Shown: in pieces, positions 26,294 through 34,741 of the stretch | Numbering within the stretch: the stretch's first letter is position 1 | How the letters are laid out: each line of letters starts with the position of its first letter | Source of the DNA: Streptomyces niger | Lineage (GTDB): Bacteria > Actinomycetota > Actinomycetes > Streptomycetales > Streptomycetaceae | Assembly: GCF_000718305.1 (NCBI RefSeq) | Contig: NZ_JOFQ01000004.1 | Location: forward strand, 310,001 to 374,000 | Length of the DNA: 64,000 bases | Direction: 5' to 3' | Position numbers and translations under genes: made by a program | The notes under the pieces: model-generated | Database searches by the model: none | What the model was told of the DNA's origin: nothing | What the model saw: only the letters and a program-made list of their open reading frames with translations

Positions 26294-26680
26294 TCACTTG
26301 ACCTCGACGGAGGCGCCGGCGCCCTCGAGGGCCTCCTTGGCCTTGTCAGCGGCGTCCTTGGCGACCTTCTCGAGGACCGGCTTCGGGGTGCCGTCGACGA
26401 GGTCCTTGGCCTCCTTCAGACCCAGGGAGGTCAGCTCACGCACGACCTTGATGACCTGGATCTTCTTGTCGCCCGCACCGGTGAGGATGACGTCGAACTC
26501 GTCCTGCTCCTCAGCGGCCTCGGCGGCCGGGGCACCCGGGGCGCCGGCGGCGGCAACGGCGACCGGGGCGGCAGCCTCGACGTCGAACTTCTCCTCGAAG
26601 GCCTTCACGAACTCGGAGAGCTCGATGAGGGTCATCTCCTCGAACTGCGCGAGCAGGTCTTCCTGGCTGAGCTTCGCCAT
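26294..26680 (-). CDS. rplL: 50S ribosomal protein L7/L12 (bL12)
   Basis: L7/L12 stalk protein of 128 residues, present in multiple copies per ribosome and recruiting translation GTPases. The N-terminal dimerisation domain (about 1-35) is followed by an Ala-rich hinge (about 36-60) and the globular C-domain ([23 protein letters not shown]). It lies 125 bp after rplJ. Confidence 0.98.
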   Translation of the reverse strand: MAKLSQEDLLAQFEEMTLIELSEFVKAFEEKFDVEAAAPVAVAAAGAPGAPAAEAAEEQDEFDVILTGAGDKKIQVIKVVRELTSLGLKEAKDLVDGTPKPVLEKVAKDAADKAKEALEGAGASVEVK

Positions 26681-26805
26681 GGTGGCGGTCCTTCCACTAA
26701 ATCGGCTGGTGCCGGATGTACATGTCGGCGGGCGTACGTTTGGCCCGCTGTGGCCTCCCCGCGCTCAGGCGGACCTGAGCAGGGGCTGCCAATGTGCGAG
26801 CCGAA

Positions 26806-27333
26806 TTACTCGGCACCGCCCTGCTCGGCCTTGCTGCGAAGCGCGTCCGCGGTGCGGGCGAACTTCGTGAGCGGGGCCTGGAAGGTCGCCGCGGCCTTGG
26901 CCATGGACGCCTTCATGCCACCCGCCAGCTTGGCGAGCAGAACCTCGCGGGACTCGAGGTCCGCAAGCTTCTTGATGTCGTCAGCGGAGAGTGCCTTCCC
27001 TTCGAAGACACCGCCCTTGATGACGAGGTTCTGGTTCTCCTTGGCGAAGTCACGAAGACCCTTCGCCGCCTCGACCGGGTCACCGGTGACGAAGGCGACG
27101 GCCGTCGAGCCCACGAGGTGCTCGTCCAGCACGGAGATCCCGGCCTCCTGGGCCGCGATCTTGGTCAGCGTGTTCTTCACCACACGGTACTGAGCGTTGT
27201 CACCGAGCGAACGACGCAGCTGCTTGAGCTGCGCGACAGACAGTCCGGTGTACGCGGTGACGACAGCGGCGTTGGAGTTGCGGAACTTGTCCGTGATCTC
27301 CGCGACAGCGTCGACCTTGTCAGGACTTGCCAT
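26806..27333 (-). CDS. rplJ: 50S ribosomal protein L10 (uL10)
   Basis: L10 of 175 residues anchors L7/L12 dimers to the ribosome. [20 protein letters not shown] and the RNA-binding segment [17 protein letters not shown] are typical. The start is set by GGAAGGAGG upstream; an in-frame extension lacks support. In many bacteria the L10-L12 complex binds the rplJ leader to repress translation; a leader of about 220 nt is present here. Confidence 0.97.
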   Translation of the reverse strand: MASPDKVDAVAEITDKFRNSNAAVVTAYTGLSVAQLKQLRRSLGDNAQYRVVKNTLTKIAAQEAGISVLDEHLVGSTAVAFVTGDPVEAAKGLRDFAKENQNLVIKGGVFEGKALSADDIKKLADLESREVLLAKLAGGMKASMAKAAATFQAPLTKFARTADALRSKAEQGGAE

Positions 27334-27553
27334 GAGCCTCGGCCTCCTTCCGGGTGATGAGGACCGCGCAGAAGGGGCTGGGCAAAACAAACGCCCCGGC
27401 GCAGGCGCACGGGGCGGACTCGACCGGAGACATACGTCCCCGGGAGAACTTCCTCGATCACCTGCGCAGGCCGTCCGCAGCTAGCGGATCCTTCGGCCAC
27501 CGCACACCCGGATGGGCGCACAGAGACAACCAGCGGTCTTTGGCTTCTCCGTC
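27334..27553 (-). promoter_or_regulatory. L10 leader (rplJ 5' untranslated region)
   Basis: Transcribed, untranslated RNA between the rplJ promoter and start codon, about 220 nt. It contains segments that resemble the bacterial L10 leader as I know it (AGCCAAAGACCGCTGG, then CCGAAGGATCCGC and CTCCCGGGGACG on the RNA strand), which bind L10-L12 for autoregulation. The assignment rests on position and recalled resemblance; a covariance-model search would settle it. Confidence 0.6.
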
Positions 27554-27583
27554 ACGGTACGCGAACGGCCTAGGCCATGGCAA
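27554..27583 (-). promoter_or_regulatory. rplJ promoter
   Basis: On the minus strand TTGCCA (27,578-27,583) and TACCGT (27,554-27,559) are separated by 18 bp, a good vegetative promoter. It follows the rplA terminator, so rplJL is an independent unit. Confidence 0.7.
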
Positions 27584-27680
27584 ATCGCCTCCACAGGGCC
27601 GTACCGCCGCGGGCCCGACTCCCGGGCCGCCGGCGGCTCGCAGGCCGCCCACGGCCCGTACAGCGGCCGTACGAACGGGT

Positions 27681-27715
27681 CGGGCCCCGCACCTGAGGAA
27701 CAGGTGCGGGGCCCG
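27681..27715 (-). terminator. rplKA terminator
   Basis: A 15-bp perfect stem (CGGGCCCCGCACCTG at 27,681-27,695 against 27,701-27,715) with an AGGAA loop, 32 nt after the rplA stop. No clear U-tract. Confidence 0.85.
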
Positions 27716-27746
27716 GCTCACGCAGTACGCGCGGCTGTCGTCAGGC

Positions 27747-28469
27747 TCAGACGGCGGCCGGGTCCTCCTCGACGAGGAGGTTGCGGGTGCGGTTCGCGTC
27801 CACCGGAACGCCGGGGCCCATCGTGGTGGTGATGGTGGCCTTCTTGATGTAGCGGCCCTTGGCGGCGGACGGCTTGAGGCGGTTGATCTCCTCGAGCGCC
27901 GCGGCGTAGTTCTCCACCAGCTTGGCGTCGTCGAAGGACACCTTGCCGATGATGAAGTGGAGGTTCGCGTGCTTGTCCACGCGGAACTCGATCTTGCCGC
28001 CCTTGATGTCGGTGACAGCCTTGGCGACATCCGGGGTGACGGTGCCGGTCTTCGGGTTCGGCATCAGACCACGGGGACCGAGCACGCGGCCGAGGCGGCC
28101 GACCTTGCCCATGAGGTCCGGGGTGGCGACGACGGCGTCGAAGTCCAGGCGGCCCTTGGAGACCTCGTCGATGAGCTCGTCCGCGCCGACGATGTCGGCG
28201 CCGGCGGCTTCCGCGGCCGCAGCACGGTCGCCGGTCGCGAAGACCAGGACCCGGGCGGTCTTACCGGTGCCGTGCGGGAGGTTCACGGTGCCACGGACCA
28301 TCTGGTCGGCCTTGCGCGGGTCGACACCCAGACGCATGGCGACCTCGACGGTCGCGTCGAACTTGACGGACGAGGTGTCCTTGGCGAGACGGACGGCCTC
28401 GAGGGGGGCGTACAGACGCTCCCGGTCGATCTTCGCGTCCGCGTTGCGAAGAGTCTTGCTGCGCTTCAC
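27747..28469 (-). CDS. rplA: 50S ribosomal protein L1 (uL1)
   Basis: L1 of 240 residues forms the mobile stalk near the E site. The signature [21 protein letters not shown] (about 125-145) and the [16 protein letters not shown] segment are intact. In E. coli L1 represses its own operon by binding the rplK leader. It follows rplK with a 131-bp spacer. Confidence 0.97.
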   Translation of the reverse strand: MKRSKTLRNADAKIDRERLYAPLEAVRLAKDTSSVKFDATVEVAMRLGVDPRKADQMVRGTVNLPHGTGKTARVLVFATGDRAAAAEAAGADIVGADELIDEVSKGRLDFDAVVATPDLMGKVGRLGRVLGPRGLMPNPKTGTVTPDVAKAVTDIKGGKIEFRVDKHANLHFIIGKVSFDDAKLVENYAAALEEINRLKPSAAKGRYIKKATITTTMGPGVPVDANRTRNLLVEEDPAAV

Positions 28470-28600
28470 TGCTGCTCCTGAATGCAGTTACGCCATGCGG
28501 CTCGTGCCGCGTGGCAGATGGAGTGGTGGTCCGGGCCAGCGCCTGGCCCTTCCACGCGGTGCCAGTCCGCGGCTCGCGCCGCGTGACCTGCGAGGCTGGA

Positions 28601-29035
28601 TCAGCCCTCGACCGTGATGCCCATGGAACGGGCGGTGCCGGCGATGATCTTCGACGCGGCGTCCAGGTCGTTGGCGTTGAGGTCGGGCATCTTGGTGGTG
28701 GCGATCTCGCGGACCTGGTCGGCCGTGATCTTGGCGACCTTGGTCTTGTGCGGCTCGCCGGAGCCCTTCTCCACGCCCGCGGCCTTCAGGATCATCTTGG
28801 AGGCCGGCGGGGTCTTCGTGATGAAGGTGAAGGAACGGTCCTCGTAGACCGTGATCTCCACCGGGATGACCCAACCGCGCTGCGACTCGGTCGCTGCGTT
28901 GTAGGCCTTGCAGAACTCCATGATGTTGACGCCGTGCTGACCCAGCGCGGGGCCGACCGGCGGGGCCGGGTTCGCGGCACCGGCCTGGATCTGGAGCTTG
29001 ATGAGCCCCGTGACCTTCTTCTTCTTGGGAGGCAT
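28601..29035 (-). CDS. rplK: 50S ribosomal protein L11 (uL11)
   Basis: L11 of 144 residues binds the GTPase-associated region of 23S rRNA and is the thiostrepton target site and RelA activator. [20 protein letters not shown], the Pro-rich [16 protein letters not shown], and the C-terminal RNA-binding domain are intact. A strong terminator lies between it and nusG, so rplKA has its own promoter. Confidence 0.97.
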
Positions 29036-29130
29036 TGCTCTCTCCGGGTCCTAGTGAGAGTTTCCAGCCGACCACCCGGTCATCCGGATGGAGGCATACC
29101 GCACAACGATAACGGGTATAGAGGTGCGGC

Positions 29131-29181
29131 TAAAAACCGAGCAGGTCAGGACGGTCGCGAGGACCAGCCTGACCTGCTCGG
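29131..29181 (-). terminator. secE-nusG terminator
   Basis: A perfect 14-bp stem (CCGAGCAGGTCAGG at 29,137-29,150 against 29,168-29,181) with a 17-nt loop, followed on the minus strand by TTTTTA. One of the few hairpins in the window with a real U-tract. It begins 24 nt after the nusG stop. Confidence 0.9.
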
Positions 29182-29204
29182 AAGCGGTTGTTCCAGGAGA
29201 ACCG

Positions 29205-30074
29205 TCAGTTCTTCTGGATCTGGTCGAAGCTCAGCTCGACCGGGGTCTCGCGGCCGAAGATCTCGACGAGGCCCTTGACCTTCTTCGAGTCGGCGTTGAT
29301 CTCGTTGATCGTGGCCTGCAGCGTGGCGAACGGGCCGTCGGTGACGGTGACCGAGTCGCCCACCTCGAAGTCCAGGACCTGGACCTCGACCTTGCGCTGC
29401 GGCGCCGGCTTGCCCTCGGCCTCGGCGGCCTCCTTGGCGGCCTTCTCCTCGGCCTCCGGGGCGAGCATCTTGACGATCTCGTCGAGCGTCAGCGGGTACG
29501 GGTCGTAGGCGTTGCCGACGAAGCCGGTGACACCCGGGGTGTTGCGGACGACGCCCCAGGACTCGTTCGTCAGGTCCATGCGCACGAGCACGTAGCCCGG
29601 GAGCTTGTTCTGACGGACGTTCTTCCGCTCGCCGTTCTTGATCTGGACGATCTCTTCCTCGGGGACCTCGGCCTGGTAGATGAAGTCCTCGACGTTGAGC
29701 GAGACGGCGCGCTGCTCCAGGTTGGCCTTCACGCGCTTCTCGTAGCCCGCGTAGGTGTGGATGACGTACCACTCGCCGGGCAGGCCGCGCAGCTCGTCGC
29801 GGAGCGCCGCGATCGGGTCGACGGGCTCCTCGTCCTCCTCCTCGGCGACCTCGGCGGCCTCGTCGGCCTCATCGGCCTCGGCGTGCACGGCCGCTTCTTC
29901 GGCGGACTCGCCGGCGGCAGCGTCCTCCGCGTCGAGCTCGTCGACGGCGTCGGCGCCCTCGACGATCTCCTGCGGGGTGTCGTCGCCCTCGACCTCGGCC
30001 GTAGCCGCCGCGTCGACGTCGGCCGCTGCCGCAGCGACGGGCTCGGCGGGCTCGTTCAGGTTCGGGTCAGACAC
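29205..30074 (-). CDS. nusG: Transcription termination/antitermination factor NusG
   Basis: NusG of 289 residues. Residues 1-95 or so are an acidic Ala/Glu/Asp-rich extension typical of Streptomyces NusG. The NGN domain follows ([20 protein letters not shown] to PGVTGFVGN), then a charged linker, and the KOW domain is at the C-terminus ([21 protein letters not shown]). NusG binds RNA polymerase at the clamp and links to Rho or S10. It is cotranscribed with secE. Confidence 0.97.
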   Translation of the reverse strand: MSDPNLNEPAEPVAAAAADVDAAATAEVEGDDTPQEIVEGADAVDELDAEDAAAGESAEEAAVHAEADEADEAAEVAEEEDEEPVDPIAALRDELRGLPGEWYVIHTYAGYEKRVKANLEQRAVSLNVEDFIYQAEVPEEEIVQIKNGERKNVRQNKLPGYVLVRMDLTNESWGVVRNTPGVTGFVGNAYDPYPLTLDEIVKMLAPEAEEKAAKEAAEAEGKPAPQRKVEVQVLDFEVGDSVTVTDGPFATLQATINEINADSKKVKGLVEIFGRETPVELSFDQIQKN

Positions 30075-30147
30075 TGTGGCTGCTTCTTCCTGGCTTCAAG
30101 GGGTTGAACATGCGAACGGGCGCCCGCTTCAGGCGCCCATCGCGGGA

Positions 30148-30450
30148 TCAGGCGAAGACGTAATCGACGACTTCTTTGATTCCCAAGTCAATCACGGTTA
30201 CGAGACCGATGACGATGACTACGAAGACGATCACCACGGTGGTGTACGTCGAAAGCTGGTTTCGCGTCGGCCAGACGACCTTGCGGAGCTCAGCGATGAT
30301 CTGCCGGTAGAACAGTGCGAGCCGGGCGAGCGGGCCCTTCTTGCCGCGCTTGCCGCCACGGCGGGGCTTCTTCTTCGACTTCGACTCGGTCGCGTCGTCG
30401 TCGGAACGGCCACGCTCAGGCATGTCGATGGAGCCCAGGGCGTCCGTCAC
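30148..30450 (-). CDS. secE: Preprotein translocase subunit SecE
   Basis: SecE of 100 residues. A basic N-terminal half (KSKKKPRRGGKRGKKG) is followed by the conserved amphipathic segment FYRQIIAELRKVVWPTRNQL and a single transmembrane helix (about 68-90). It is the essential small subunit of SecYEG. It sits immediately upstream of nusG, the near-universal arrangement, and just after tRNA-Trp on the same strand. Confidence 0.97.
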   Translation of the reverse strand: MTDALGSIDMPERGRSDDDATESKSKKKPRRGGKRGKKGPLARLALFYRQIIAELRKVVWPTRNQLSTYTTVVIVFVVIVIGLVTVIDLGIKEVVDYVFA

Positions 30451-30561
30451 TCGTCCTCACCTGAATCCGGGTCGTGGCCGTGCCGCGCCCGGTAGAGCCC
30501 GCACGGCGGTGCATTGCCTTACGTACGCGTGCACGCACCCTGCTGAATCAAGTGCGTGTAG

Positions 30562-30634
30562 CAGGGCCGGAGGGACTTGAACCCCCAACCGCTGGTTTTG
30601 GAGACCAGTGCTCTACCAATTGAGCTACGACCCT
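30562..30634 (-). tRNA. tRNA-Trp (CCA)
   Basis: A 73-nt cloverleaf. The acceptor stem AGGGTCG pairs with CGGCCCT, the anticodon loop CTCCAAA gives anticodon CCA, the T-loop is TTCAAGT, and the discriminator is G. CCA is not encoded. It precedes secE on the same strand and is probably cotranscribed or processed from the secE-nusG transcript. Confidence 0.97.
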
Positions 30635-30817
30635 TTGTGGTTCCCCCAACCTACAGCATGCGACCGACGCAGGGTGTGCGCGGTCGATGACGACCCGTTG
30701 GGGAGCCAACGGTGGTCGAGTGTACGTGGTCGGCGGCCGGGCGTCGAACGGGAACCTCCGGCGCGGCCGGCACAAACCCCCGTGCCGGGTGCCCGGCCGG
30801 TCTGCGACGATGCAGGT

Positions 30818-32077
30818 ATGAGTGCTGCTACTCCACCCGCACAGTCCCCTACCGAGCGTCGCGTGTCGGCCCGTGTCGGCGCGATCTCCGAGTCCGCCAC
30901 GCTGGCCGTGGACGCCAAGGCCAAGGCCCTGAAGGCCGCCGGGCGTCCGGTGATCGGCTTCGGCGCCGGTGAGCCCGACTTCCCGACCCCCGACTACATC
31001 GTCGAGGCCGCCGTCGAGGCCTGCCGCAACCCCAAGTTCCACCGCTACACGCCGGCCGGCGGCCTCCCGGAGCTGAAGTCCGCGATCGCCGCGAAGACGC
31101 TGCGCGACTCGGGGTACGAGGTCGAGGCCGCCAACATCCTGGTGACCAACGGTGGCAAGCAGGCCATCTACGAGGCGTTCGCCGCGATCCTCGACCCGGG
31201 TGACGAGGTCATCGTCCCGGCCCCGTACTGGACCACCTACCCCGAGTCGATCCAGCTCGCGGGCGGCGTCCCGGTGCCGGTCGTGGCCGACGAGACCACC
31301 GGCTACCGCGTGAGCGTGGAGCAGCTGGAGGCGGCCCGCACGGAGAACACCAAGGTCGTGCTCTTCGTGTCGCCCTCCAACCCGACCGGTGCGGTCTACA
31401 GCCGCGAGCAGGTCGAGGCGATCGGCCGCTGGGCCGCCGAGCACGGCCTGTGGGTCATGACGGACGAGATCTACGAGCACCTCGTGTACGGCGACGCGGC
31501 CGCGCGCGCCAGCGCTGATGGCAGCAGCTCCTCGCTGCCGGTCGTCGTCCCGGAGCTGCGCGAGAAGTGCATCGTCGTCAACGGCGTCGCCAAGACGTAC
31601 GCGATGACCGGCTGGCGGGTGGGCTGGGTCATCGGCCCGAAGGACGTCATCAAGGCCGCGACCAACCTGCAGTCGCACGCCACGTCGAACGTCTCCAACG
31701 TCGCCCAGGCCGCCGCCATCGCGGCCGTCTCCGGCGACCTGAAGGCCGTCGACGAGATGAAGGTCGCCTTCGACCGCCGCCGCAAGAAGATCGTGCAGAT
31801 GCTGAACGAGATCGACGGCATCGTGTGCCCGGAGCCCGAGGGCGCGTTCTACGCGTACCCGTCGGTGAAGGGCCTGCTCGGCAAGGAGATCCGCGGCAAG
31901 CGCCCGCAGACCTCCGTGGAGCTGGCCGAGGTCATCCTGGAGGAGGCCGAGGTCGCGGTCGTCCCGGGCGAGGCCTTCGGTACGCCGGGCTACCTGCGCC
32001 TCTCGTACGCGCTGGGCGACGAGGACCTCGTCGAGGGCGTGTCGCGCATCCAGAAGCTGCTCGCCGAGGCGAAGTGA
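30818..32077 (+). CDS. aspC: Pyridoxal phosphate-dependent aspartate aminotransferase
   Basis: A 419-residue class I aminotransferase of the AspC type, converting aspartate and 2-oxoglutarate to oxaloacetate and glutamate. [20 protein letters not shown] and [10 protein letters not shown] are family motifs. The Schiff-base lysine is K259 in [16 protein letters not shown], and the C-terminal Arg is in YLRLSYA. No strong ribosome site precedes the ATG. It is followed by two hairpins and stands divergent from tRNA-Trp/secE. Confidence 0.93.
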   Translation: MSAATPPAQSPTERRVSARVGAISESATLAVDAKAKALKAAGRPVIGFGAGEPDFPTPDYIVEAAVEACRNPKFHRYTPAGGLPELKSAIAAKTLRDSGYEVEAANILVTNGGKQAIYEAFAAILDPGDEVIVPAPYWTTYPESIQLAGGVPVPVVADETTGYRVSVEQLEAARTENTKVVLFVSPSNPTGAVYSREQVEAIGRWAAEHGLWVMTDEIYEHLVYGDAAARASADGSSSSLPVVVPELREKCIVVNGVAKTYAMTGWRVGWVIGPKDVIKAATNLQSHATSNVSNVAQAAAIAAVSGDLKAVDEMKVAFDRRRKKIVQMLNEIDGIVCPEPEGAFYAYPSVKGLLGKEIRGKRPQTSVELAEVILEEAEVAVVPGEAFGTPGYLRLSYALGDEDLVEGVSRIQKLLAEAK

Positions 32078-32081
32078 GACG

Positions 32082-32144
32082 ACCTCCGGATTTTCGGAGG
32101 TGACGGGTGAGGCGGCGGGTCCCGGAAGTTGTCCGGGACCCGCC
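32082..32144 (+). terminator. aspC terminator
   Basis: Two hairpins in series: ACCTCCG/CGGAGGT (32,082-32,101, loop GATTTT) five bases after the stop, and a 12-bp perfect stem GGCGGGTCCCGG (32,114-32,125 against 32,133-32,144) with a 7-nt loop and a short GTTCGTCTGTT tail. Confidence 0.75.
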
Positions 32145-32219
32145 GTTCGTCTGTTCACGGAACCGTCCATTCGGGGAGGGGCCTACCGGATCGGCGGTTG
32201 TGTGCGGCAAGATCCTGGA

Positions 32220-33239
32220 ATGGAGCGTGTCCGAGATCTCCGTCTGCTGCCCAAGGCCCACCTGCATCTGCACTTCACCGGCTCGATGCGGTCCTCGACC
32301 CTGCTGGAGCTCGCCGAGAAGTACGGCGTCCACCTGCCGGAGGCGCTGAGCGGCGGCGAGCCGCCGAAGCTCCGGGCGACCGATGAGCGCGGCTGGTTCA
32401 GATTCCAGCGGCTGTACGACATCGCCCGGTCCTGCCTGAGATCGCCCGAGGACATCCAGCGGCTGGTGCGCGAGGCGGCCGAGGAGGACGTCCGCGACGG
32501 CTCCCGCTGGCTGGAGATCCAGGTCGACCCCACCTCGTACGCGCCACGGCTGGGCGGGCTGATCCCGGCGCTGGAGATCATCCTCGACGCCGTGGCGACG
32601 GCCTCCCGCGAGACCGGGCTCGGGATGCGCGTGCTCGTCGCGGCGAACCGCATGAAGCACCCCCTGGACGCCCGTACGCTGGCCCGTCTCGCGGTGCGCT
32701 ACGCCGATCACGGGGTGGTGGGTTTCGGCCTCTCCAACGACGAACGGCGGGGGTTCGCGCGCGACTTCGACCGGGCGTTCGCGATCGCCCGGGACGGCGG
32801 GCTGCTGGCGGCGCCGCACGGCGGCGAGCTGTCGGGCCCGGCGAGCGTCCGGGACTGCCTGGACGACCTGCACGCCGGCCGGGTCGGGCACGGCGTACGG
32901 GCGGCGGAGGACCCGTACCTGGTGAAGCGGCTCGCGGACTCCGGGGTGACCTGCGAGGTGTGCCCTGCCTCGAACGTGGCGCTGGGCGTGTACGAGAAGC
33001 CCGAGGACGTGCCCCTGCGCATGCTCTTCGACACCGGGGTGCCGATGGCTCTCGGGGCGGACGACCCGCTGCTCTTCGGGGCGCGGCTGGCGGCGCAGTA
33101 CGAGATCGCCCGCGAGCACCACGCCTTCTCGGACGCCGAACTGGCCGAGCTGGCCCGGCAGTCGGTACGCGGCTCGCGCGCGCCACTGGAGGAGCAGCAG
33201 CGGATACTGGCGGACATCGACGGCTGGCTGGCGTCCTGA
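32220..33239 (+). CDS. add: Adenosine deaminase family protein
   Basis: A 339-residue metal-dependent deaminase. Zinc ligands H16 and H18 (HLHLHFTG), a histidine in APHGGELSGP, VGHGVRA, and the Asp pair of LGADDPLLF follow the adenosine deaminase layout. Where classical enzymes have an acidic residue after the second His (HVHLDG), this one has FTGSMR, so the ribose-binding end differs. Deamination of adenosine is likely but the true substrate could be another purine. No ribosome site precedes the ATG, so the mRNA may be leaderless. Confidence 0.85.
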   Translation: MERVRDLRLLPKAHLHLHFTGSMRSSTLLELAEKYGVHLPEALSGGEPPKLRATDERGWFRFQRLYDIARSCLRSPEDIQRLVREAAEEDVRDGSRWLEIQVDPTSYAPRLGGLIPALEIILDAVATASRETGLGMRVLVAANRMKHPLDARTLARLAVRYADHGVVGFGLSNDERRGFARDFDRAFAIARDGGLLAAPHGGELSGPASVRDCLDDLHAGRVGHGVRAAEDPYLVKRLADSGVTCEVCPASNVALGVYEKPEDVPLRMLFDTGVPMALGADDPLLFGARLAAQYEIAREHHAFSDAELAELARQSVRGSRAPLEEQQRILADIDGWLAS

Positions 33240-33272
33240 CCGCCCCGGCCTCCGCGCGCGTCCCGCGGGGCC

Positions 33273-33914
33273 TCAGGCGATGCCGCTGAGCACCGTACGG
33301 GCCGTCTCCGCCGCGAAGTCCGCCGCGCCCCCGACTCCCCCGGACTCCCCGGCTCCCCCGACTCCTCCGGCTCCCCCGGACTCCTCTGTCGCCGCGAAGG
33401 CCGCGAGGAAGACCCGCTGGAAGCAGGCGCCGAGCAGCAGCGCCGCGGCGGACTCGGGGTCGGCGTCGGGACGGATGCGGCCGCGGTCCCGTTCGCGGCG
33501 CAGGTAGCGGGCGAGCTGGTCGAGCGGCTGGCGGGGGCCCGTACCGAGCTGCGCCAGGCCCTCCCGGTGCCGCTGCAGCAGCGCGGGCTCGGCGAAGAGC
33601 GAGCCGGCGATCGGCAGGGTCTGCGTATACAGGTCCAGCGCCCGGCGCGCGACGGCCGTCAGGCACTCCTCGACGGAGCGCTCCCCCGGGTCGGCGGTGA
33701 GCTCGTCCAGGAGCGGGCCGACGCTCGGCAGCCGCTCCTGAAGCACCCGTACGAAGATCTCCTCCTTGCTCGCGAAGTGCTTGTAGAGCGCGGCCTCGGA
33801 GCAGCCGGCGGCGCGGGCGATCTGCTTGGTCGTGGTGCGCGCGAGGCCGGCGGTACGCAGCAGTTCGTGGGCCGCGTCGAGGATCCGGACCGGCGTTGAC
33901 TTCTGGGTGGGCAT
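33273..33914 (-). CDS. TetR family transcriptional regulator
   Basis: A 213-residue repressor. The helix-turn-helix covers about residues 8-55 (ILDAAHELLRTAGLARTTTK, then AAGCSEAALYKHFASKEEIF). The C-terminal ligand domain contains a Gly/Ser-rich low-complexity insert (about 177-200, ESGGAGGVGGAGESGG) unlike normal TetR proteins and encoded by short repeats. It is divergent from an NAD(P)-binding protein gene. An inverted-repeat operator in the 66-bp gap abuts its start codon, so it should repress both itself and its neighbour. Confidence 0.9.
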   Translation of the reverse strand: MPTQKSTPVRILDAAHELLRTAGLARTTTKQIARAAGCSEAALYKHFASKEEIFVRVLQERLPSVGPLLDELTADPGERSVEECLTAVARRALDLYTQTLPIAGSLFAEPALLQRHREGLAQLGTGPRQPLDQLARYLRRERDRGRIRPDADPESAAALLLGACFQRVFLAAFAATEESGGAGGVGGAGESGGVGGAADFAAETARTVLSGIA

Positions 33915-33946
33915 TCACTCACCCTAAAGGTGAGTGAGCACTCACC
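33915..33946. promoter_or_regulatory. TetR operator, three half-sites
   Basis: TCACTCACC (33,915-33,923) and GGTGAGTGA (33,929-33,937) form a perfect 9-bp inverted repeat around CTAAA. The right arm GGTGAGTG is reused with CACTCACC (33,939-33,946) to form a second inverted repeat with a 2-bp centre. The site starts one base from the regulator's ATG and 35 bp from the divergent gene, a typical TetR operator placement. Confidence 0.8.
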
Positions 33947-33980
33947 CACCTCGATCACGACCACCCTCAGGAGGCACGTC

Positions 33981-34619
33981 ATGGCGCTCCGGCTCACGGT
34001 CTTCGGCGCGACCGGCGGTATCGGACAGGAGATCGTCAAGCAGGGCCTGGCGGCGGGCCACGAGGTGACGGCGGTGGTGCGCGACCCCGCGCGGCTGACG
34101 GCCTCGGGACCCGGCCTGGAGGTGTTCCGCGCCGATCTCACAGATCCCGGGACGCTGCGCCCTGCGGTGGCGGGGCGTGACGTGGTGCTGTCGGGGCTGG
34201 GCGCGCGCTCCCGTAAGGAGGCCGGGGTCGCCACCCGGGTGACCGTCCCCGTCCTGCGCGCCATGGAGGCGGAGCGGGTACGGCGCCTCCTGGTGGTGAG
34301 CGCGGCGCCCGTGGGCCCGGTCCCGGAGGGCGAGCCGTTCCTCGACCGGGCGGTGCGGGCGGTGATCAGCACGGTCCTGAAGGACATCTACGCCGATCTC
34401 GGCGCGCTGGAGGCGGAGCTGGCCCGCTCCGCGACGGACTGGACGGCCGTGCGCCCGCCGAAGCTCACCGACGGGCCGCTGACCGGCACGTACCGCACGG
34501 CCGTCGGCGGGACGCCGCGCAGCGGCCGGACGATCTCCCGCGCCGACGTGGCCCACGCGATGCTCGCGCTGGCCATGGATGCGGCGACGGTGCGGCGGGG
34601 CGTGGGCGTGGCCTACTAG
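33981..34619 (+). CDS. NAD(P)-binding oxidoreductase (NmrA/SDR-like)
   Basis: A 212-residue atypical short-chain dehydrogenase-like protein. The Rossmann dinucleotide motif is FGATGGIGQEI at residues 8-18, followed by a basic residue (VVRDP) that favours NADP(H). No canonical YxxxK catalytic pair is obvious, so it may be a redox sensor or reductase of the NAD(P)H-binding type. An AGGAGG ribosome site precedes the ATG. It is the probable target of the divergent TetR regulator. The 3' end is duplicated in the downstream repeat. Confidence 0.85.
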   Translation: MALRLTVFGATGGIGQEIVKQGLAAGHEVTAVVRDPARLTASGPGLEVFRADLTDPGTLRPAVAGRDVVLSGLGARSRKEAGVATRVTVPVLRAMEAERVRRLLVVSAAPVGPVPEGEPFLDRAVRAVISTVLKDIYADLGALEAELARSATDWTAVRPPKLTDGPLTGTYRTAVGGTPRSGRTISRADVAHAMLALAMDAATVRRGVGVAY

Positions 34620-34723
34620 GGGCCGAGTGAGCCGGCCTAAGTTAAGGGCCGAGAGGGCGCGGCCTACCAAGGGGGCGAGTGAGCGGGCCCAAGTAAGGGG
34701 CCGAGAGGGCGCGGCCTATCAGG
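34604..34723. repeat. Imperfect 51-52 bp direct repeat
   Basis: Two full units and a third partial one: 34,604-34,654, 34,655-34,706 and 34,707-34,723. Each begins GGGCGYGGCCTA, and the full units then share GGCGAGTGAGC- or GGCCGAGTGAGC-like and GGGCCGAGA blocks. The first unit includes the last codons and stop of the NAD(P)-binding protein gene, so the repeat looks like tandem duplication of that gene's 3' end. Confidence 0.75.
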
Positions 34724-34741
34724 CGCAGCGCGCCGCGCGCC

